A stretch of DNA of 64,000 nucleotides from Nonomuraea sediminis (GCF_018531495.1 NZ_JAHDTI010000005.1:372001-436000), one strand, 5' to 3'; counted from the first letter of the stretch, positions 1-8,618 are shown. The notes: a model not told the origin generated them from the sequence alone. Made by a program: numbers and translations.

Positions 1-1
1 C

Positions 2-988
2 ACCCGCCTCTACGCCCGCGAGCTGCTCGGCGAGCAGGCCGTGCCCGCGACCCTGACCATGCTGGCCACGGTGGCCAGGTCGGGGGTGGCGGCGGCGCGG
101 CTCATGCCCAAGCCCGGCCCCGGCGGCACCGTGGTGGAGACCAGGGAGATCCGGCAGTCGGTCGAGTGGCTGCTGGCCGAGCGGGCGTTCCTGGTCGGGC
201 TCGTCTGCGACCTGGGCAGGGCAGGGCTGGACGAGGAGTGCGCCCTGCTGTCCCACATGCTGGTGCCCTTCCTCGAGCGCTACCGCTTCCTCGACGACTG
301 GCGGCAGATCTGCGGCCCCGCGCTCGAGGCCGCCGCCCGGGTGGGCGACAACCAGGTCCGGGCGCTCGCGCTGCGCGACGAGGGCGACCTCTACCGGGCT
401 CAGCGCCGCTGGGAATTGGCCCACGACCGGCTCAGGCAGTCGCTGGCCATGTCACTGGCCGACGGGCGTCCCCGTGCCGCCGCCCAGACCCGGCGCCGCC
501 TCGGCCAGGTGCAACTGGAGCAGGGACGGCTGGAGGAGGCCGAGCGCACGCTGGCCACCTGCCTGGCCGACGACGCCGCGGAGGGCCACGAGGACGCAGG
601 GACGCTGCACGCGCTCGGCCTGCTGCTGCACCGCGCCGGCCGCCTCGGCGAGGCCGTCGAGCGGCTCACCACCGCCGCCAAGCACCTCGCCGACGCCGGC
701 GACCGCCACCGCCACGCCGACGTCCTGCTCGACCTGGCCGCGGTACGGCTGGCCCAGGGTGAGCCCGCCGACTCACGCCAGGCCGCCCAGACGGCCCGCG
801 GCATCGCGATCCGCCTCGGCGACCGCCTCATCGGCGCCCGCGCCCTCATGGCCCTCGCAGCGGTGAACCTCGCGGAAGGCGACCCCCGCACCGCCCGCGA
901 CCTGGCGGCCGAAGCGGTCAAATCCTTCGCCGACCTCGGCGACGAGGACGGCGTAGCCCGCGCCAGAACCCTGATGTCCCGAACCTGA
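2..988 (+). CDS. C-terminal part of a TPR-containing regulator (5' end outside window)
   Basis: The reading frame is open from the left edge, so this is the C-terminal part of a longer protein. The first residues (TRLYARELLG) resemble the segment after the NB-ARC domain in AfsR/SARP-like regulators, which typically read HDLLRLYA. The rest is a run of helical tetratricopeptide-like repeats rich in Ala, Leu and Arg, from about residue 90 to the end. In this family the TPRs act as a sensor or partner-binding module. The DNA-binding part, if present, lies outside the window. It sits 66 nt upstream of the urease operon on the same strand, but nothing shows that it regulates urease. The family assignment is probable; the ligand and targets are unknown. 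Confidence 0.6.
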   Translation, partial: TRLYARELLGEQAVPATLTMLATVARSGVAAARLMPKPGPGGTVVETREIRQSVEWLLAERAFLVGLVCDLGRAGLDEECALLSHMLVPFLERYRFLDDWRQICGPALEAAARVGDNQVRALALRDEGDLYRAQRRWELAHDRLRQSLAMSLADGRPRAAAQTRRRLGQVQLEQGRLEEAERTLATCLADDAAEGHEDAGTLHALGLLLHRAGRLGEAVERLTTAAKHLADAGDRHRHADVLLDLAAVRLAQGEPADSRQAAQTARGIAIRLGDRLIGARALMALAAVNLAEGDPRTARDLAAEAVKSFADLGDEDGVARARTLMSRT

Positions 989-1054
989 AGCTCCGAAACG
1001 CGGGCGACATCGGGGGGCAACACCAGGGAAACCGAGGATGCTTATCGTCCGGCC

Positions 1055-1357
1055 ATGCGGCTAACCCCACACGAGCAGGAGCGGCTGCTCATCCACGTCG
1101 CCGCCGGGGTGGCGCGCGACCGGCGGGCCAGGGGGCTGCGGCTCAACCATCCCGAGGCCACGGCCATCATCGCCTCGTTCCTGATGGAGGGGGCCAGGGA
1201 CGGGCACACCGTGGCCGAGCTGATGGAGGCCGGGCGGTCCGTGCTCGGCCGGGACGACGTCATGGAAGGCGTGCCGGAGATGCTGGACACCGTCCAGGTC
1301 GAGGCCACGTTCCCGGACGGCACGAAGCTGGTGACCGTACACAGGCCCATCCCGTGA
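1055..1357 (+). CDS. ureA: Urease subunit gamma
   Basis: This encodes the small gamma subunit of nickel urease, which hydrolyses urea to ammonia and carbamate in the cytoplasm. The 100-aa length and the sequence match the family: the start MRLTPHEQERLL, the LNHPEA segment and the stretch that ends in DGTKLVTVHRPIP. Its stop overlaps the start of ureB by 4 nt, so translation of the structural subunits is probably coupled. It is the first gene of a ureABCFGD operon. No nitrogen-control site could be recognised in the 66 nt upstream. Confidence 0.97.
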   Translation: MRLTPHEQERLLIHVAAGVARDRRARGLRLNHPEATAIIASFLMEGARDGHTVAELMEAGRSVLGRDDVMEGVPEMLDTVQVEATFPDGTKLVTVHRPIP

Positions 1358-1665
1358 TCCCCGGGGAGTACGTGTTCGCCCCTGATCCCGTCGAGCTGAA
1401 CCCGGGCAGGCCCAGGGTCGTGCTGCGGGTCGTGAACACGGCCGACCGGCCCGTGCAGGTCGGGTCGCACTACCACTTCGCCGCCGTGAACCCCGGGCTG
1501 AGGTTCGACAGGGAGGCCGCCTGGGGGATGCGGCTCGACGTGCCCGCGGGCACCGCGGTCAGGTTCGAGCCCGGCGTCGAGCGCGAGGTGAGTCTGGTGC
1601 CGCTGGCGGGCGACCGCGTCGTGCCCGGCCTGCGCCCCGAATGGGCGGGGCCGCTGGATGGCTGA
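1354..1665 (+). CDS. ureB: Urease subunit beta
   Basis: This is the beta subunit of urease, a structural partner of UreA and UreC in the trimeric (alpha-beta-gamma) assembly. The 103-aa protein begins MIPGEYVFA and contains the family hallmark VGSHYHFAAVNPGLRFDR, followed by the GMRLDVPAGTAVRFEPG strand region. It overlaps ureA by 4 nt and ureC by 8 nt. The reading frame is intact and of normal length. Confidence 0.97.
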   Translation: MIPGEYVFAPDPVELNPGRPRVVLRVVNTADRPVQVGSHYHFAAVNPGLRFDREAAWGMRLDVPAGTAVRFEPGVEREVSLVPLAGDRVVPGLRPEWAGPLDG

Positions 1666-3400
1666 GCTCTCCCGCGCCCGCTACGCCGCCCTCTACGGGC
1701 CCACCACCGGCGACCGGATCAGGCTCGCCGACACCGACCTGTTCATCGAGATCACCGAGGACAGGGCGATGGGACCGGCCGGCGCGGGCGACGAGGCCGT
1801 CTTCGGCGGCGGCAAGGTCATCCGCGAGTCCATGGGCCAGAGCCTGGCCACCCGCGCCCAGGGTGCGCCCGACCTGGTCATCACCGGGGTGGTGATCCTC
1901 GACCACTGGGGCGTGATCAAGGCCGACGTGGCCGTCACCGGCGGCCGGATCACCGGCATCGGCAAGGCCGGCAACCCGGACACGATGTCCCACGTCGACA
2001 TCGTCATCGGCCCGTCGACCGAGATCCTCGCGGGCAACGGCAAGATCCTCACCGCCGGCGCGGTGGACTCCCACGTGCACCTCATCTGCCCGCAACTGCT
2101 CGATGAGGCCATCGGCGCGGGCGTCACCACGATCGTCGGCGGCGGCACGGGCCCCGTGGAGGGCACCAAGGCCACCACGGTGACCGGCACCTGGTATCTC
2201 GGCCGGATGCTGGAGTCGCTGGACTCCTACCCGCTCAACTTCGCGCTGCTCGGCAAGGGCAACACGGTCAGCGCGGAAGCCCTGCTCGAACAGCTCGGCG
2301 CCGGCGCGTCCGGATTCAAGCTGCACGAGGACTGGGGATCCACCCCGTCGGCCATCGACGCCTGCCTGAGCGTCGCCGACGCCACCGGGGTGCAGGTCAC
2401 GCTCCACACCGACACGCTCAACGAGGCCGGTTTCGTCGAGTCGACCCTGGAGGCGATCGGCGGCCGGGCCGTCCACGCCTACCACACCGAGGGCGCGGGC
2501 GGCGGGCACGCGCCCGACATCATCAAAGTCGCCGGGTTCGGCAACGTGCTGCCCTCCTCCACCAACCCGACCAGGCCGCACACCGTCAACACGCTCGACG
2601 AGCACCTCGACATGCTGATGGTCTGCCACCACCTCAACCCCGCGGTCCCCGAGGACCTGGCCTTCGCCGAGTCCCGCATCCGGCCTGCCACGATGGCGGC
2701 GGAGGACGTCCTGCACGACCTGGGGGCGATCTCCATCATCGGATCGGACTCCCAGGCGATGGGGCGCATCGGCGAGACCGTCATCAGGACCTGGCAGACG
2801 GCCCACGTCATGAAACGCACCCGCGGCGCCCTTCCCGGCGAGCAAGGCACGTCCGGTACGGCGGGCACCGCGCATCCCGCGGACAACCTCCGCGCCCGCC
2901 GCTACGTCGCGAAATACACAATATGTCCGGCTATCGCCCATGGGCTGGAGGCCGAGGTGGGCTCGGTCGAGGTGGGCAAGCTGGCCGACCTCGTCCTGTG
3001 GGACCCGGCCTTCTTCGGCGTGAAGCCGACCCTGGTGCTCAAGGGCGGCGTGGTGGCCTGGGCGCAGATGGGCGACGCCAACGCCTCGATCCCCACACCG
3101 CAGCCGGTCCTGCCGCGCCCGATGTTCGGCGCCGCCCCCGCCACGGCCGCCGCCACCTCGCTGCACTTCGTCTCGCCACTGGCCATGGAATCCGGCCTCC
3201 GGGACCGCCTGGCCGTACACCGGCGCCTCGTGCCCGTCGCGGACGTGCGGCGGCGCGGCAAGCGGTCCATGCCGCTCAACGACGCCCTCCCCAGGATCGA
3301 CGTCGCCCCCGACACCTTCGAGGTCCGCGTGGACGGCACCCTCATCGAGCCCGCGCCCGCCCAGACGCTGCCCATGACGCAGCGCTACTTCCTCTTCTGA
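1658..3400 (+). CDS. ureC: Urease subunit alpha (catalytic)
   Basis: This is the catalytic urease subunit with the bi-nickel site. The expected residues are visible: the HVHL metal-binding pair, the lysine in GFKLHEDWG that is carbamylated and bridges the two nickel ions, the mobile-flap motif MVCHHL with its cysteine and histidine, and the SDSQAMGR metal-ligand segment. The protein has 580 aa, slightly longer than the usual 565-575. The ATG at 1658 overlaps ureB, and the stop lies 1 nt before the GTG of ureF. The active site looks complete, so an active enzyme is expected once it is metallated by UreF, UreG and UreD. Confidence 0.98.
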   Translation: MAELSRARYAALYGPTTGDRIRLADTDLFIEITEDRAMGPAGAGDEAVFGGGKVIRESMGQSLATRAQGAPDLVITGVVILDHWGVIKADVAVTGGRITGIGKAGNPDTMSHVDIVIGPSTEILAGNGKILTAGAVDSHVHLICPQLLDEAIGAGVTTIVGGGTGPVEGTKATTVTGTWYLGRMLESLDSYPLNFALLGKGNTVSAEALLEQLGAGASGFKLHEDWGSTPSAIDACLSVADATGVQVTLHTDTLNEAGFVESTLEAIGGRAVHAYHTEGAGGGHAPDIIKVAGFGNVLPSSTNPTRPHTVNTLDEHLDMLMVCHHLNPAVPEDLAFAESRIRPATMAAEDVLHDLGAISIIGSDSQAMGRIGETVIRTWQTAHVMKRTRGALPGEQGTSGTAGTAHPADNLRARRYVAKYTICPAIAHGLEAEVGSVEVGKLADLVLWDPAFFGVKPTLVLKGGVVAWAQMGDANASIPTPQPVLPRPMFGAAPATAAATSLHFVSPLAMESGLRDRLAVHRRLVPVADVRRRGKRSMPLNDALPRIDVAPDTFEVRVDGTLIEPAPAQTLPMTQRYFLF

Positions 3401-3401
3401 C

Positions 3402-4073
3402 GTGCACCCGGCCCTGCTGCTCCTGGCGGACTCCCGCCTCCCCGCGGGCTCCCACGCCCACTCGGGCGGCGCCGAGGAGGCGATCCGCTCCGGCGCCTTC
3501 CACGACCTGCCGTCCCTGCGCTCCTTCCTGGTGGGGCGGCTCCACACGGCGGGCCTCGTCTCCGCGACGTTCACCGCCGCCGCCCACACCCTGGCCGCCT
3601 GCACCGGCGAGTGGGTCATGCTCGACGCCGAGGTGGATGCCAGGACCGCGGCACCGGCCCAGCGTGCGGCATCCCGGCTCCAGGGCAGGCTGTTGCTCCG
3701 GGTCGCCCGGCGGCTGTGGACAGGGCGGGCGCTCGACGAGCTGGCGGAAGCCGTACCGAGCCCGCACCATCCCCTCGCGCTCGGCGCAGCCGCGCACGCG
3801 GCCGGGACCACCCGCGGGGAGGCCGCCCTGGCGGCCGCCTACCACTCGATCACCGGCGCCGCCACCGCCGCCGTACGCCTGCTCGGCCTGGACCCGGTCG
3901 AGGTCCACGCCCTGCTCGCCGCCTTGGCCCCCGACCTGACCACCGTCTCCGCCCAGGCCGACGCCGGATCCGCCCAGGGGGGATGGGCCGAGCTCGTGGC
4001 GGTTTCCGCGCCGGGGCTGGATCTGCTGGCCGAGGGGCACGAGGCCGCCGAAGGCACGCTGTTCGTCTCCTGA
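3402..4073 (+). CDS. ureF: Urease accessory protein UreF
   Basis: UreF bridges UreD-bound apo-urease and the GTPase UreG and gates GTP hydrolysis during nickel insertion. The 223-aa protein begins at a GTG and shows the family motif LLADSRLPAGSHAHSGG near its N-terminus, followed by an all-helical Ala/Leu-rich body. It starts directly after the ureC stop and ends 15 nt before ureG, so it is read in the same operon. UreF proteins vary in sequence; the assignment rests on the N-terminal motif, the length and the position. Confidence 0.93.
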   Translation: MHPALLLLADSRLPAGSHAHSGGAEEAIRSGAFHDLPSLRSFLVGRLHTAGLVSATFTAAAHTLAACTGEWVMLDAEVDARTAAPAQRAASRLQGRLLLRVARRLWTGRALDELAEAVPSPHHPLALGAAAHAAGTTRGEAALAAAYHSITGAATAAVRLLGLDPVEVHALLAALAPDLTTVSAQADAGSAQGGWAELVAVSAPGLDLLAEGHEAAEGTLFVS

Positions 4074-4088
4074 GGAAAGGACCCCGAC

Positions 4089-4742
4089 ATGGGCGCCACG
4101 CACGACGACCACCACCACGCTCCCGACCAGAACGGGCGGGCGCTGCGGCTGGGCGTGGGAGGACCGGTGGGCAGCGGCAAGACGGCCCTGGTGGCGGCGC
4201 TGTGCCGTACCTTGGGGCCGTCGACCAGGCTGGGCGTGGTGACCAACGACATCTACACCACCGAGGACGCCGACTTCCTGCGCCGGTCCGGGGTGCTCGA
4301 CCCGGAGCGCATCGTGGCCGTGCGGACCGGCTGCTGCCCGCACACCGCGATCCGCGACGACATCGCCGCCAACCTGGACGCCGTGGAGACCCTGGAGGAC
4401 ACCTTCGGGCCGCTCGACCTGGTGATCGTCGAGAGCGGGGGCGACAACCTGACGGCCACGTTCAGCCGCGGGCTGGCGGATCGGCAGATCTTCGTCCTGG
4501 ACGTGTCGGGCGGCGACAAGGTGCCCCGCAAGGGCGGGCCGGGGGTCACCTCCGCCGACCTCCTGGTCGTCAACAAGACGGACCTGGCCGACCACGTGGG
4601 CGCCGACCTCGGCGTGATGGCCCGCGACGCCGCCCGCGTCCGCGGCGACCGCCCGGTCCTGTTCACCTCCCTGCGCCGCGAACCCACCGCCACGCAGGTG
4701 GCCGGCTGGGTCACCGCACAACTGGCCGCATGCGGGCGGTAG
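4089..4742 (+). CDS. ureG: Urease accessory GTPase UreG
   Basis: UreG is the SIMIBI-class GTPase that delivers nickel to urease. The 217-aa protein has the P-loop GGPVGSGKT, the VVTNDIYTTEDADFL segment, the nickel-binding CPH motif (TGCCPHTAI), ESGGDNL, and NKTD for guanine recognition. The N-terminus carries a short histidine-rich stretch (DDHHHAPD), as seen in some bacterial UreG proteins. Such a tail could hold nickel in an operon that lacks ureE. An AAGGA-type ribosome binding site lies just upstream of the ATG. The 3' end overlaps ureD by 13 nt. Confidence 0.96.
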   Translation: MGATHDDHHHAPDQNGRALRLGVGGPVGSGKTALVAALCRTLGPSTRLGVVTNDIYTTEDADFLRRSGVLDPERIVAVRTGCCPHTAIRDDIAANLDAVETLEDTFGPLDLVIVESGGDNLTATFSRGLADRQIFVLDVSGGDKVPRKGGPGVTSADLLVVNKTDLADHVGADLGVMARDAARVRGDRPVLFTSLRREPTATQVAGWVTAQLAACGR

Positions 4743-5461
4743 CCGGGGTGGGGACCACGCTGGCCGGCGGGCGGACCGTGCTCTCGACCCTGCGCTCGGC
4801 GCCTCCGCTGACGTTGCGCCAGACCGGCGACACCGCCGTCCGGCTGGTCTCCACCGCCGCGGGGCCCCTCGGCGGCGACCGGCTCGAGCTGCGCATCGAC
4901 GTCGCCCCCGGGACCACGCTGGACTTCGGCTCCGTGGCGGCCACGCTCGTCCTGCCGGGCGACGGCACCTCGGAGCTGCTGATCATCGCGACCGTCGGCC
5001 AGGGCGCGTGCCTGCGCTTCGCCCCCGAGCCCGCCATCCTGGCCGCGGGGTGCGCGCACCGCCAGGCCGTACACCTGGACCTGCGCGGCGACGCGCGGGT
5101 CCTGTGGCGCGAGGAGCTCGTCCTCGGCAGGTACGGCGAGCGCCCAGGACGTTGCCGCACCCGCTTCGACGCGCTCCACGACGGCCGCCCGCTGCTGCGC
5201 CAGGAGCTGGCCATCGGCACGGACGTGGACTCCTCCCCTGCCGTCTACGGCACGGCCCGCTGCCTCGGCACCACCCTCGTCACCGGCCCGCGCGCTGAAG
5301 CTCCCGTGGTCGGCGAAGGCGTCGCCGTGCTCCCCCTGGCGGGGCCGGGGACCCTGGTCTCCGCGCTCGCCGACGACGCCGTGGAGCTGCGCCGCCGCCT
5401 GCTGTGGGGCGAAGCGGCCGTCACCTTTCAACCGCTGGTGGCGGGGCGCCTGCCGTCCTAG
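4730..5461 (+). CDS. ureD: Urease accessory protein UreD
   Basis: UreD (UreH) is the scaffold that binds apo-urease first and recruits UreF and UreG; nickel is thought to pass through it. The ATG inside the end of ureG gives a 243-aa protein. It contains the family pattern TAAGPLGGDRLELRIDVAPG and the beta-rich segments LRFAPEPAILAAG and WREELVLGRYGE. The frame stays open far upstream through ureF and ureG, but that part is not conserved-looking, and the 13-nt overlap start fits the UreD length and alignment. It is the last gene of the operon. Confidence 0.92.
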   Translation: MRAVAGVGTTLAGGRTVLSTLRSAPPLTLRQTGDTAVRLVSTAAGPLGGDRLELRIDVAPGTTLDFGSVAATLVLPGDGTSELLIIATVGQGACLRFAPEPAILAAGCAHRQAVHLDLRGDARVLWREELVLGRYGERPGRCRTRFDALHDGRPLLRQELAIGTDVDSSPAVYGTARCLGTTLVTGPRAEAPVVGEGVAVLPLAGPGTLVSALADDAVELRRRLLWGEAAVTFQPLVAGRLPS

Positions 5462-5470
5462 TGTGATCGT

Positions 5471-5929
5471 GTGACCGACTCACTGGCGCCGAAGTCCCGC
5501 ACACGCACCGGCTACGTGCTCGCCGTCGCGGCCACCGGTGTGCTGCTCGTGATCAGCACGCTCCTGCCCTGGGCCGGGGTCGAGGCGCGCAGCGACCTCA
5601 TCGGCGGCGGCCTCACCGACGACATGCGCGGCATCGACGGCTCGTACGGCATCTACACGCTGGTCGCCGGGCTGGCCGTGGTGGCGTTCGGCGTGGCGGG
5701 GCTCATGGGGCGCCGCTGGCTCGCCGCCCTCGCCGTCCTGCCCGCCGGCCTGGCGGTGCTCGTCCTGGTCATGTTCCTGTCGGACTCGACGGGCGGGGCG
5801 TCGCTCGACCTCGGCCGCCTGCTGTCGGTCGAGCCGGTCATCCGCTTCGGCTGGTACGCCGCCCTGACCAGCGCCCTCGCCGCCACCCTCACCTCCCTCC
5901 TCACCCTCCTCCGCCGCACCCCCGCATAA
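5471..5929 (+). CDS. Small integral membrane protein of unknown function
   Basis: This 152-aa protein has about four hydrophobic segments: residues 14-34 (after a short basic N-terminus), 60-80, 84-104 and 128-148. An extracytoplasmic loop rich in Asp and Gly lies between the first two. The layout resembles small actinobacterial membrane proteins with no assigned role. The GTG start lies 9 nt after the ureD stop, so it may be cotranscribed with the urease genes, but nothing links it to urea or nickel transport. No catalytic or metal-binding motif is visible. Confidence 0.7.
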   Translation: MTDSLAPKSRTRTGYVLAVAATGVLLVISTLLPWAGVEARSDLIGGGLTDDMRGIDGSYGIYTLVAGLAVVAFGVAGLMGRRWLAALAVLPAGLAVLVLVMFLSDSTGGASLDLGRLLSVEPVIRFGWYAALTSALAATLTSLLTLLRRTPA

Positions 5930-5992
5930 CTCCCACCCCTCCCCGCCGACCCGGCGCTCGTGTGCGGCGCGGAACGTGGGGCCCGGGTGCCT

Positions 5993-6102
5993 GGTTCAGG
6001 GCGGAGTCGTTGCGGTGGGCTACCGTCGCCGACTCGCCGGAAGCGCCGGGCGCGGGTCCTCAGCCGGAGTGCGGCAGGCGGCCGGTGGGGCGGCTTGCCG
6101 TA
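5993..6102 (+). repeat. Dispersed intergenic repeat, copy A
   Basis: This stretch of about 110 bp is roughly 75-80% identical by eye to the reverse complement of 11840-11950. Shared blocks include GGTTCAGGG, GGAGTCGT, GACTCGCC and GAAGCGCCGG, AGTGCGG and GGCGGCCGGTGGG. It lies in the 212-bp gap between the membrane protein gene and the 3' end of era. It is GC-rich and shows no coding potential shared between the two copies. Confidence 0.7.
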
Positions 6103-6141
6103 CAGCGGAAAAGAGCCCGCAGGGAAGTAAACGAGATCGGG

Positions 6142-7050
6142 TCAGTCGAAGAAGCCGAGGCGGCGGAGTTGTTTGGGGTCGCGTTGCCAGTCCTTGGCGA
6201 CGCTGATGCGGAGGTCGAGGTAGACGCGGGTGCCGAGGAGTGCCTCGATCTGCTTGCGGGCGCGGGTGCCCACGTCGCGCAGGCGCTCGCCCTTGTGGCC
6301 GATGACGATGGCCTTCTGCGAGGGGCGTTCGACGAACAGGTGGGCGTAGATGTCCAGCAGGTCGTCGCGGCCCTCGCGGGGCAGCATCTCGTCGACGACG
6401 ACCGCGATCGAGTGGGGCAGCTCGTCGCGGACCCCTTCCAGGGACGCCTCCCTGATGAGCTCCCCGACCAGGACCTGCTCGGGCTCGTCGGTGAGCTGAC
6501 CGTCCTCGTAGAGCGGCGGCGACTCCGGCAGGTGCTCGATCAGAACGCCCGCGAGCACGTCGAGCTGGTCGCCCGTCTCGGCGGAGACCGGGACGACCGC
6601 GGCGAACTCCGCCACCTGCGACACCGCGAGCAGCTGCTCGGCGATGCGTTCCTTGGTGGCCAGGTCGCACTTGGTGACCACCGCGACGACGGGCGTCTTC
6701 TTGACCGCGGCGAGCTTCTCGGCGATGAAGCGGTCGCCCTTGCCGATCGGCTCGTTGGCCGGGACGCAGAAGCCGATCACGTCCACCTCCGTGAGCGTCG
6801 ACAGGACGAGGCTGTCGAGGCGTTCACCCAGCAGCGTGCGCGGGCGGTGCAGGCCGGGCGTGTCGACGATGATCAGCTGGGCGTCGGGGCGGTGGACGAT
6901 GCCCCTGATGACGCGCCGGGTGGTCTGCGGCTTGGAGGAGGTGATGGCGACCTTCTGGCCGACCAGGGCGTTCATCAGCGTGGACTTGCCGACGTTCGGC
7001 CTCCCCACGAAGCAGGCGAAACCGGCGCGGAAACTGTCTGGCGAAGTCAC
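6142..7050 (-). CDS. era: GTPase Era, ribosome assembly factor
   Basis: Era is an essential GTPase that binds the 3' end of 16S rRNA during 30S assembly. The 302-aa protein has all GTPase motifs: GRPNVGKST at 16-24, DTPG at 63-66, TKCD at 126-129 and SAE at 156-158. The C-terminal KH domain is present with VIGHKGERL at about 249-257. It is the last gene of a leftward block that starts with the lipoprotein gene at 8508. The length and motifs are normal. Confidence 0.98.
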   Translation of the reverse strand: MTSPDSFRAGFACFVGRPNVGKSTLMNALVGQKVAITSSKPQTTRRVIRGIVHRPDAQLIIVDTPGLHRPRTLLGERLDSLVLSTLTEVDVIGFCVPANEPIGKGDRFIAEKLAAVKKTPVVAVVTKCDLATKERIAEQLLAVSQVAEFAAVVPVSAETGDQLDVLAGVLIEHLPESPPLYEDGQLTDEPEQVLVGELIREASLEGVRDELPHSIAVVVDEMLPREGRDDLLDIYAHLFVERPSQKAIVIGHKGERLRDVGTRARKQIEALLGTRVYLDLRISVAKDWQRDPKQLRRLGFFD

Positions 7051-7068
7051 GTACTCGATTGTCGCCCA

Positions 7069-7545
7069 TCAAAGGCGCTGACCACGCCACCAGGTGAACG
7101 CTTCGGGCACCACGAGTGGCGACCACGCCGTCATATTAAGTCCGGAAATTTCGTCTTCTGTGACCCAGCGCCACGAGGTGATCTCCTCCCCGTCGGGCGT
7201 CGGGGTGCCACCGGCCACCACGCATCCGTAGGCCGCGATCACGTACCCGCACTGGTGCCCGTTGGGGTAGACGGTGCGGAACTCCGGCCCGCCGTACACC
7301 CCGATCAGCCCGCGCACCGCCACGTCCACCGAGAGCTCCTCGCGCAGCTCCCTGACCACGGCGTCCTCGGGCCGCTCGTCCGGATCGACGCCCCCGCCCG
7401 GCGCCGCCCACAGCTCGACGTCACCGTGCCGGGCCACCAGCAGCCGCCCCGCCGAGTCGAACACGAACCCGGCCACCGACGGCAGCATCAGCAGGTCCGT
7501 GCCCACCTTCTCGCGAATGTTGGCCAGGAACGGCGACATGGCCAT
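7069..7545 (-). CDS. NUDIX hydrolase
   Basis: This 158-aa protein belongs to the NUDIX pyrophosphohydrolases, which cleave nucleoside diphosphates linked to another moiety. The NUDIX box spans about residues 51-73. It has the G-x5-E spacing and RELREEL with the metal-binding glutamates, but a serine stands where the box normally has the second-to-last glycine. The substrate cannot be told from sequence; the core reads SVAGFVFDSAGRLLVARHG, typical of general ADP-ribose or dNTP-type enzymes. It lies 3 nt downstream of the cytidine-deaminase-like gene and 18 nt upstream of era, probably in one transcript. Confidence 0.9.
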   Translation of the reverse strand: MAMSPFLANIREKVGTDLLMLPSVAGFVFDSAGRLLVARHGDVELWAAPGGGVDPDERPEDAVVRELREELSVDVAVRGLIGVYGGPEFRTVYPNGHQCGYVIAAYGCVVAGGTPTPDGEEITSWRWVTEDEISGLNMTAWSPLVVPEAFTWWRGQRL

Positions 7546-7548
7546 CGC

Positions 7549-7863
7549 TCAGCGCACCGTCCCGTCGGGGCCCGCCACGATGAGCTCCTTGGCACCCAGC
7601 GACGCGACCAGCCGTCCGTCGTCCTCACTCGGATCTCCCGCCGTGACCAGCGCCGCGACCTCGAGCGACTGCGCCCCGCTGGAGACCGCCATCGCCACGG
7701 CCACCTGCACGGCCGTGAGCGTCAGCGCGGGAAGCGCCACGTTCGTCGCCGAGTAGGTGCGCCCGGTCTCGTCGCGTACGGCGGCGCCCTCGGCCGAGCC
7801 GTTGCGCGCCCTGGCCGCCCGAGCCAGGGTGACGAGCTTGCTGTCTTCTGCGTCGAGAGTCAC
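7549..7863 (-). CDS. Cytidine-deaminase-like small protein lacking catalytic motifs
   Basis: This 104-aa protein has the fold signature of the cytidine deaminase family (YSATNVALPALTLTAVQVAVAMAVSSGA). However, the zinc-binding and proton-shuttle motif (H/C)AE is replaced by VQVAV, and no PCxxC follows. It should therefore not deaminate cytidine. Similar short proteins next to era in actinomycetes are often named cytidine deaminase, so a structural or regulatory role is possible. It is cotranscribed with the NUDIX gene (3-nt gap) and with the lipoprotein gene upstream (9-nt gap). Confidence 0.7.
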   Translation of the reverse strand: MTLDAEDSKLVTLARAARARNGSAEGAAVRDETGRTYSATNVALPALTLTAVQVAVAMAVSSGAQSLEVAALVTAGDPSEDDGRLVASLGAKELIVAGPDGTVR

Positions 7864-7872
7864 CCGACCAGC

Positions 7873-8508
7873 CTAGTCAGGCCTCGCCATCCCCAGGACG
7901 GCACCCAGCAGCCGCCGGGTCATCTCCTGGTCGACGTCCGCGATGCCGGTGTGGACCACCGAGACCAGCGTGTCGCCCGTCCGCACGAGCATCACGTCCA
8001 GCGCGTAGGGGTAGCCGTTCAGCCGGCCGCGCAGCTCGCCGCCCACCGCCTCGTCGCCCACGCCCCTGATCGCGAGCGGCATCAGCCGCAGGTCGGTCCC
8101 GTCCTCGGCGCGCATGCCCCGGCACTCCCGCAGCGCCTTGCCCAGGTCGTCGAGGTGCCCCTCGGCCTCGGAACCCGCGTACCTGGCCAGCCCCACCGCG
8201 AGCACCTCGCCCAGCCCGTCGCCCTGGTAGCTGGCCGCCGCCTGCGCCGTCAGCGCGCGCCGCGGCGCGTGCCCGCCGGCGGGTCCGAGTACGGCACGGC
8301 ACTCGCGGCTCCCCGGCGCGAACGGGACCCGCCAGGCCTGCTGGGCGCGCGCGGAGAATCCGTCGGGCAGCGCGGGGTCCTTGTTCAGGATCTCCCGGAG
8401 CTTGTCCTCCGCCTGCACGTCCGTGTGAGCGCTCGTGGTGGTGCTCCCGCATCCCGCCAGGCCGGCGAGGAGCAGCCCGAGCACCATGACCCGCAGTCCG
8501 CGTTCCAT
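7873..8508 (-). CDS. Predicted secreted lipoprotein
   Basis: The N-terminus MERGLRVMVLGLLLAGLAGC is a lipoprotein signal with a clear lipobox (LAGC). The mature protein should be diacylated on that cysteine and anchored on the outside of the membrane. The remaining part of about 190 aa has two further cysteines (RECR and ECRG) that could form a disulfide. It resembles soluble sensor-type domains of actinobacterial lipoproteins, without a catalytic motif. I chose the start at 8508 because the signal peptide begins there and a GGGGGGA ribosome site precedes it; an upstream in-frame start would add 21 non-signal residues. Function is unknown. Confidence 0.75.
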   Translation of the reverse strand: MERGLRVMVLGLLLAGLAGCGSTTTSAHTDVQAEDKLREILNKDPALPDGFSARAQQAWRVPFAPGSRECRAVLGPAGGHAPRRALTAQAAASYQGDGLGEVLAVGLARYAGSEAEGHLDDLGKALRECRGMRAEDGTDLRLMPLAIRGVGDEAVGGELRGRLNGYPYALDVMLVRTGDTLVSVVHTGIADVDQEMTRRLLGAVLGMARPD

Positions 8509-8580
8509 GATTCCCCCCGGACGCAGAATCCCCCATTCGCGAATGTGGCAATCCACCGGACTTCCCAACAAACGCTCAAA

Positions 8581-8618
8581 GGGTGCCCTCGCCGGAAATC
8601 TGGCGAGAGCACCCTTTT
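8581..8618. terminator. Hairpin terminator, probably bidirectional
   Basis: Two 13-nt arms (GGGTGCCCTCGCC at 8581-8593, partner at 8602-8614) pair with one mismatch around an 8-nt loop. TTTT follows on the plus strand and a short T-run on the minus strand. It lies upstream of the lipoprotein gene, between it and the phoH-ybeY-corC-like operon. Confidence 0.65.
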
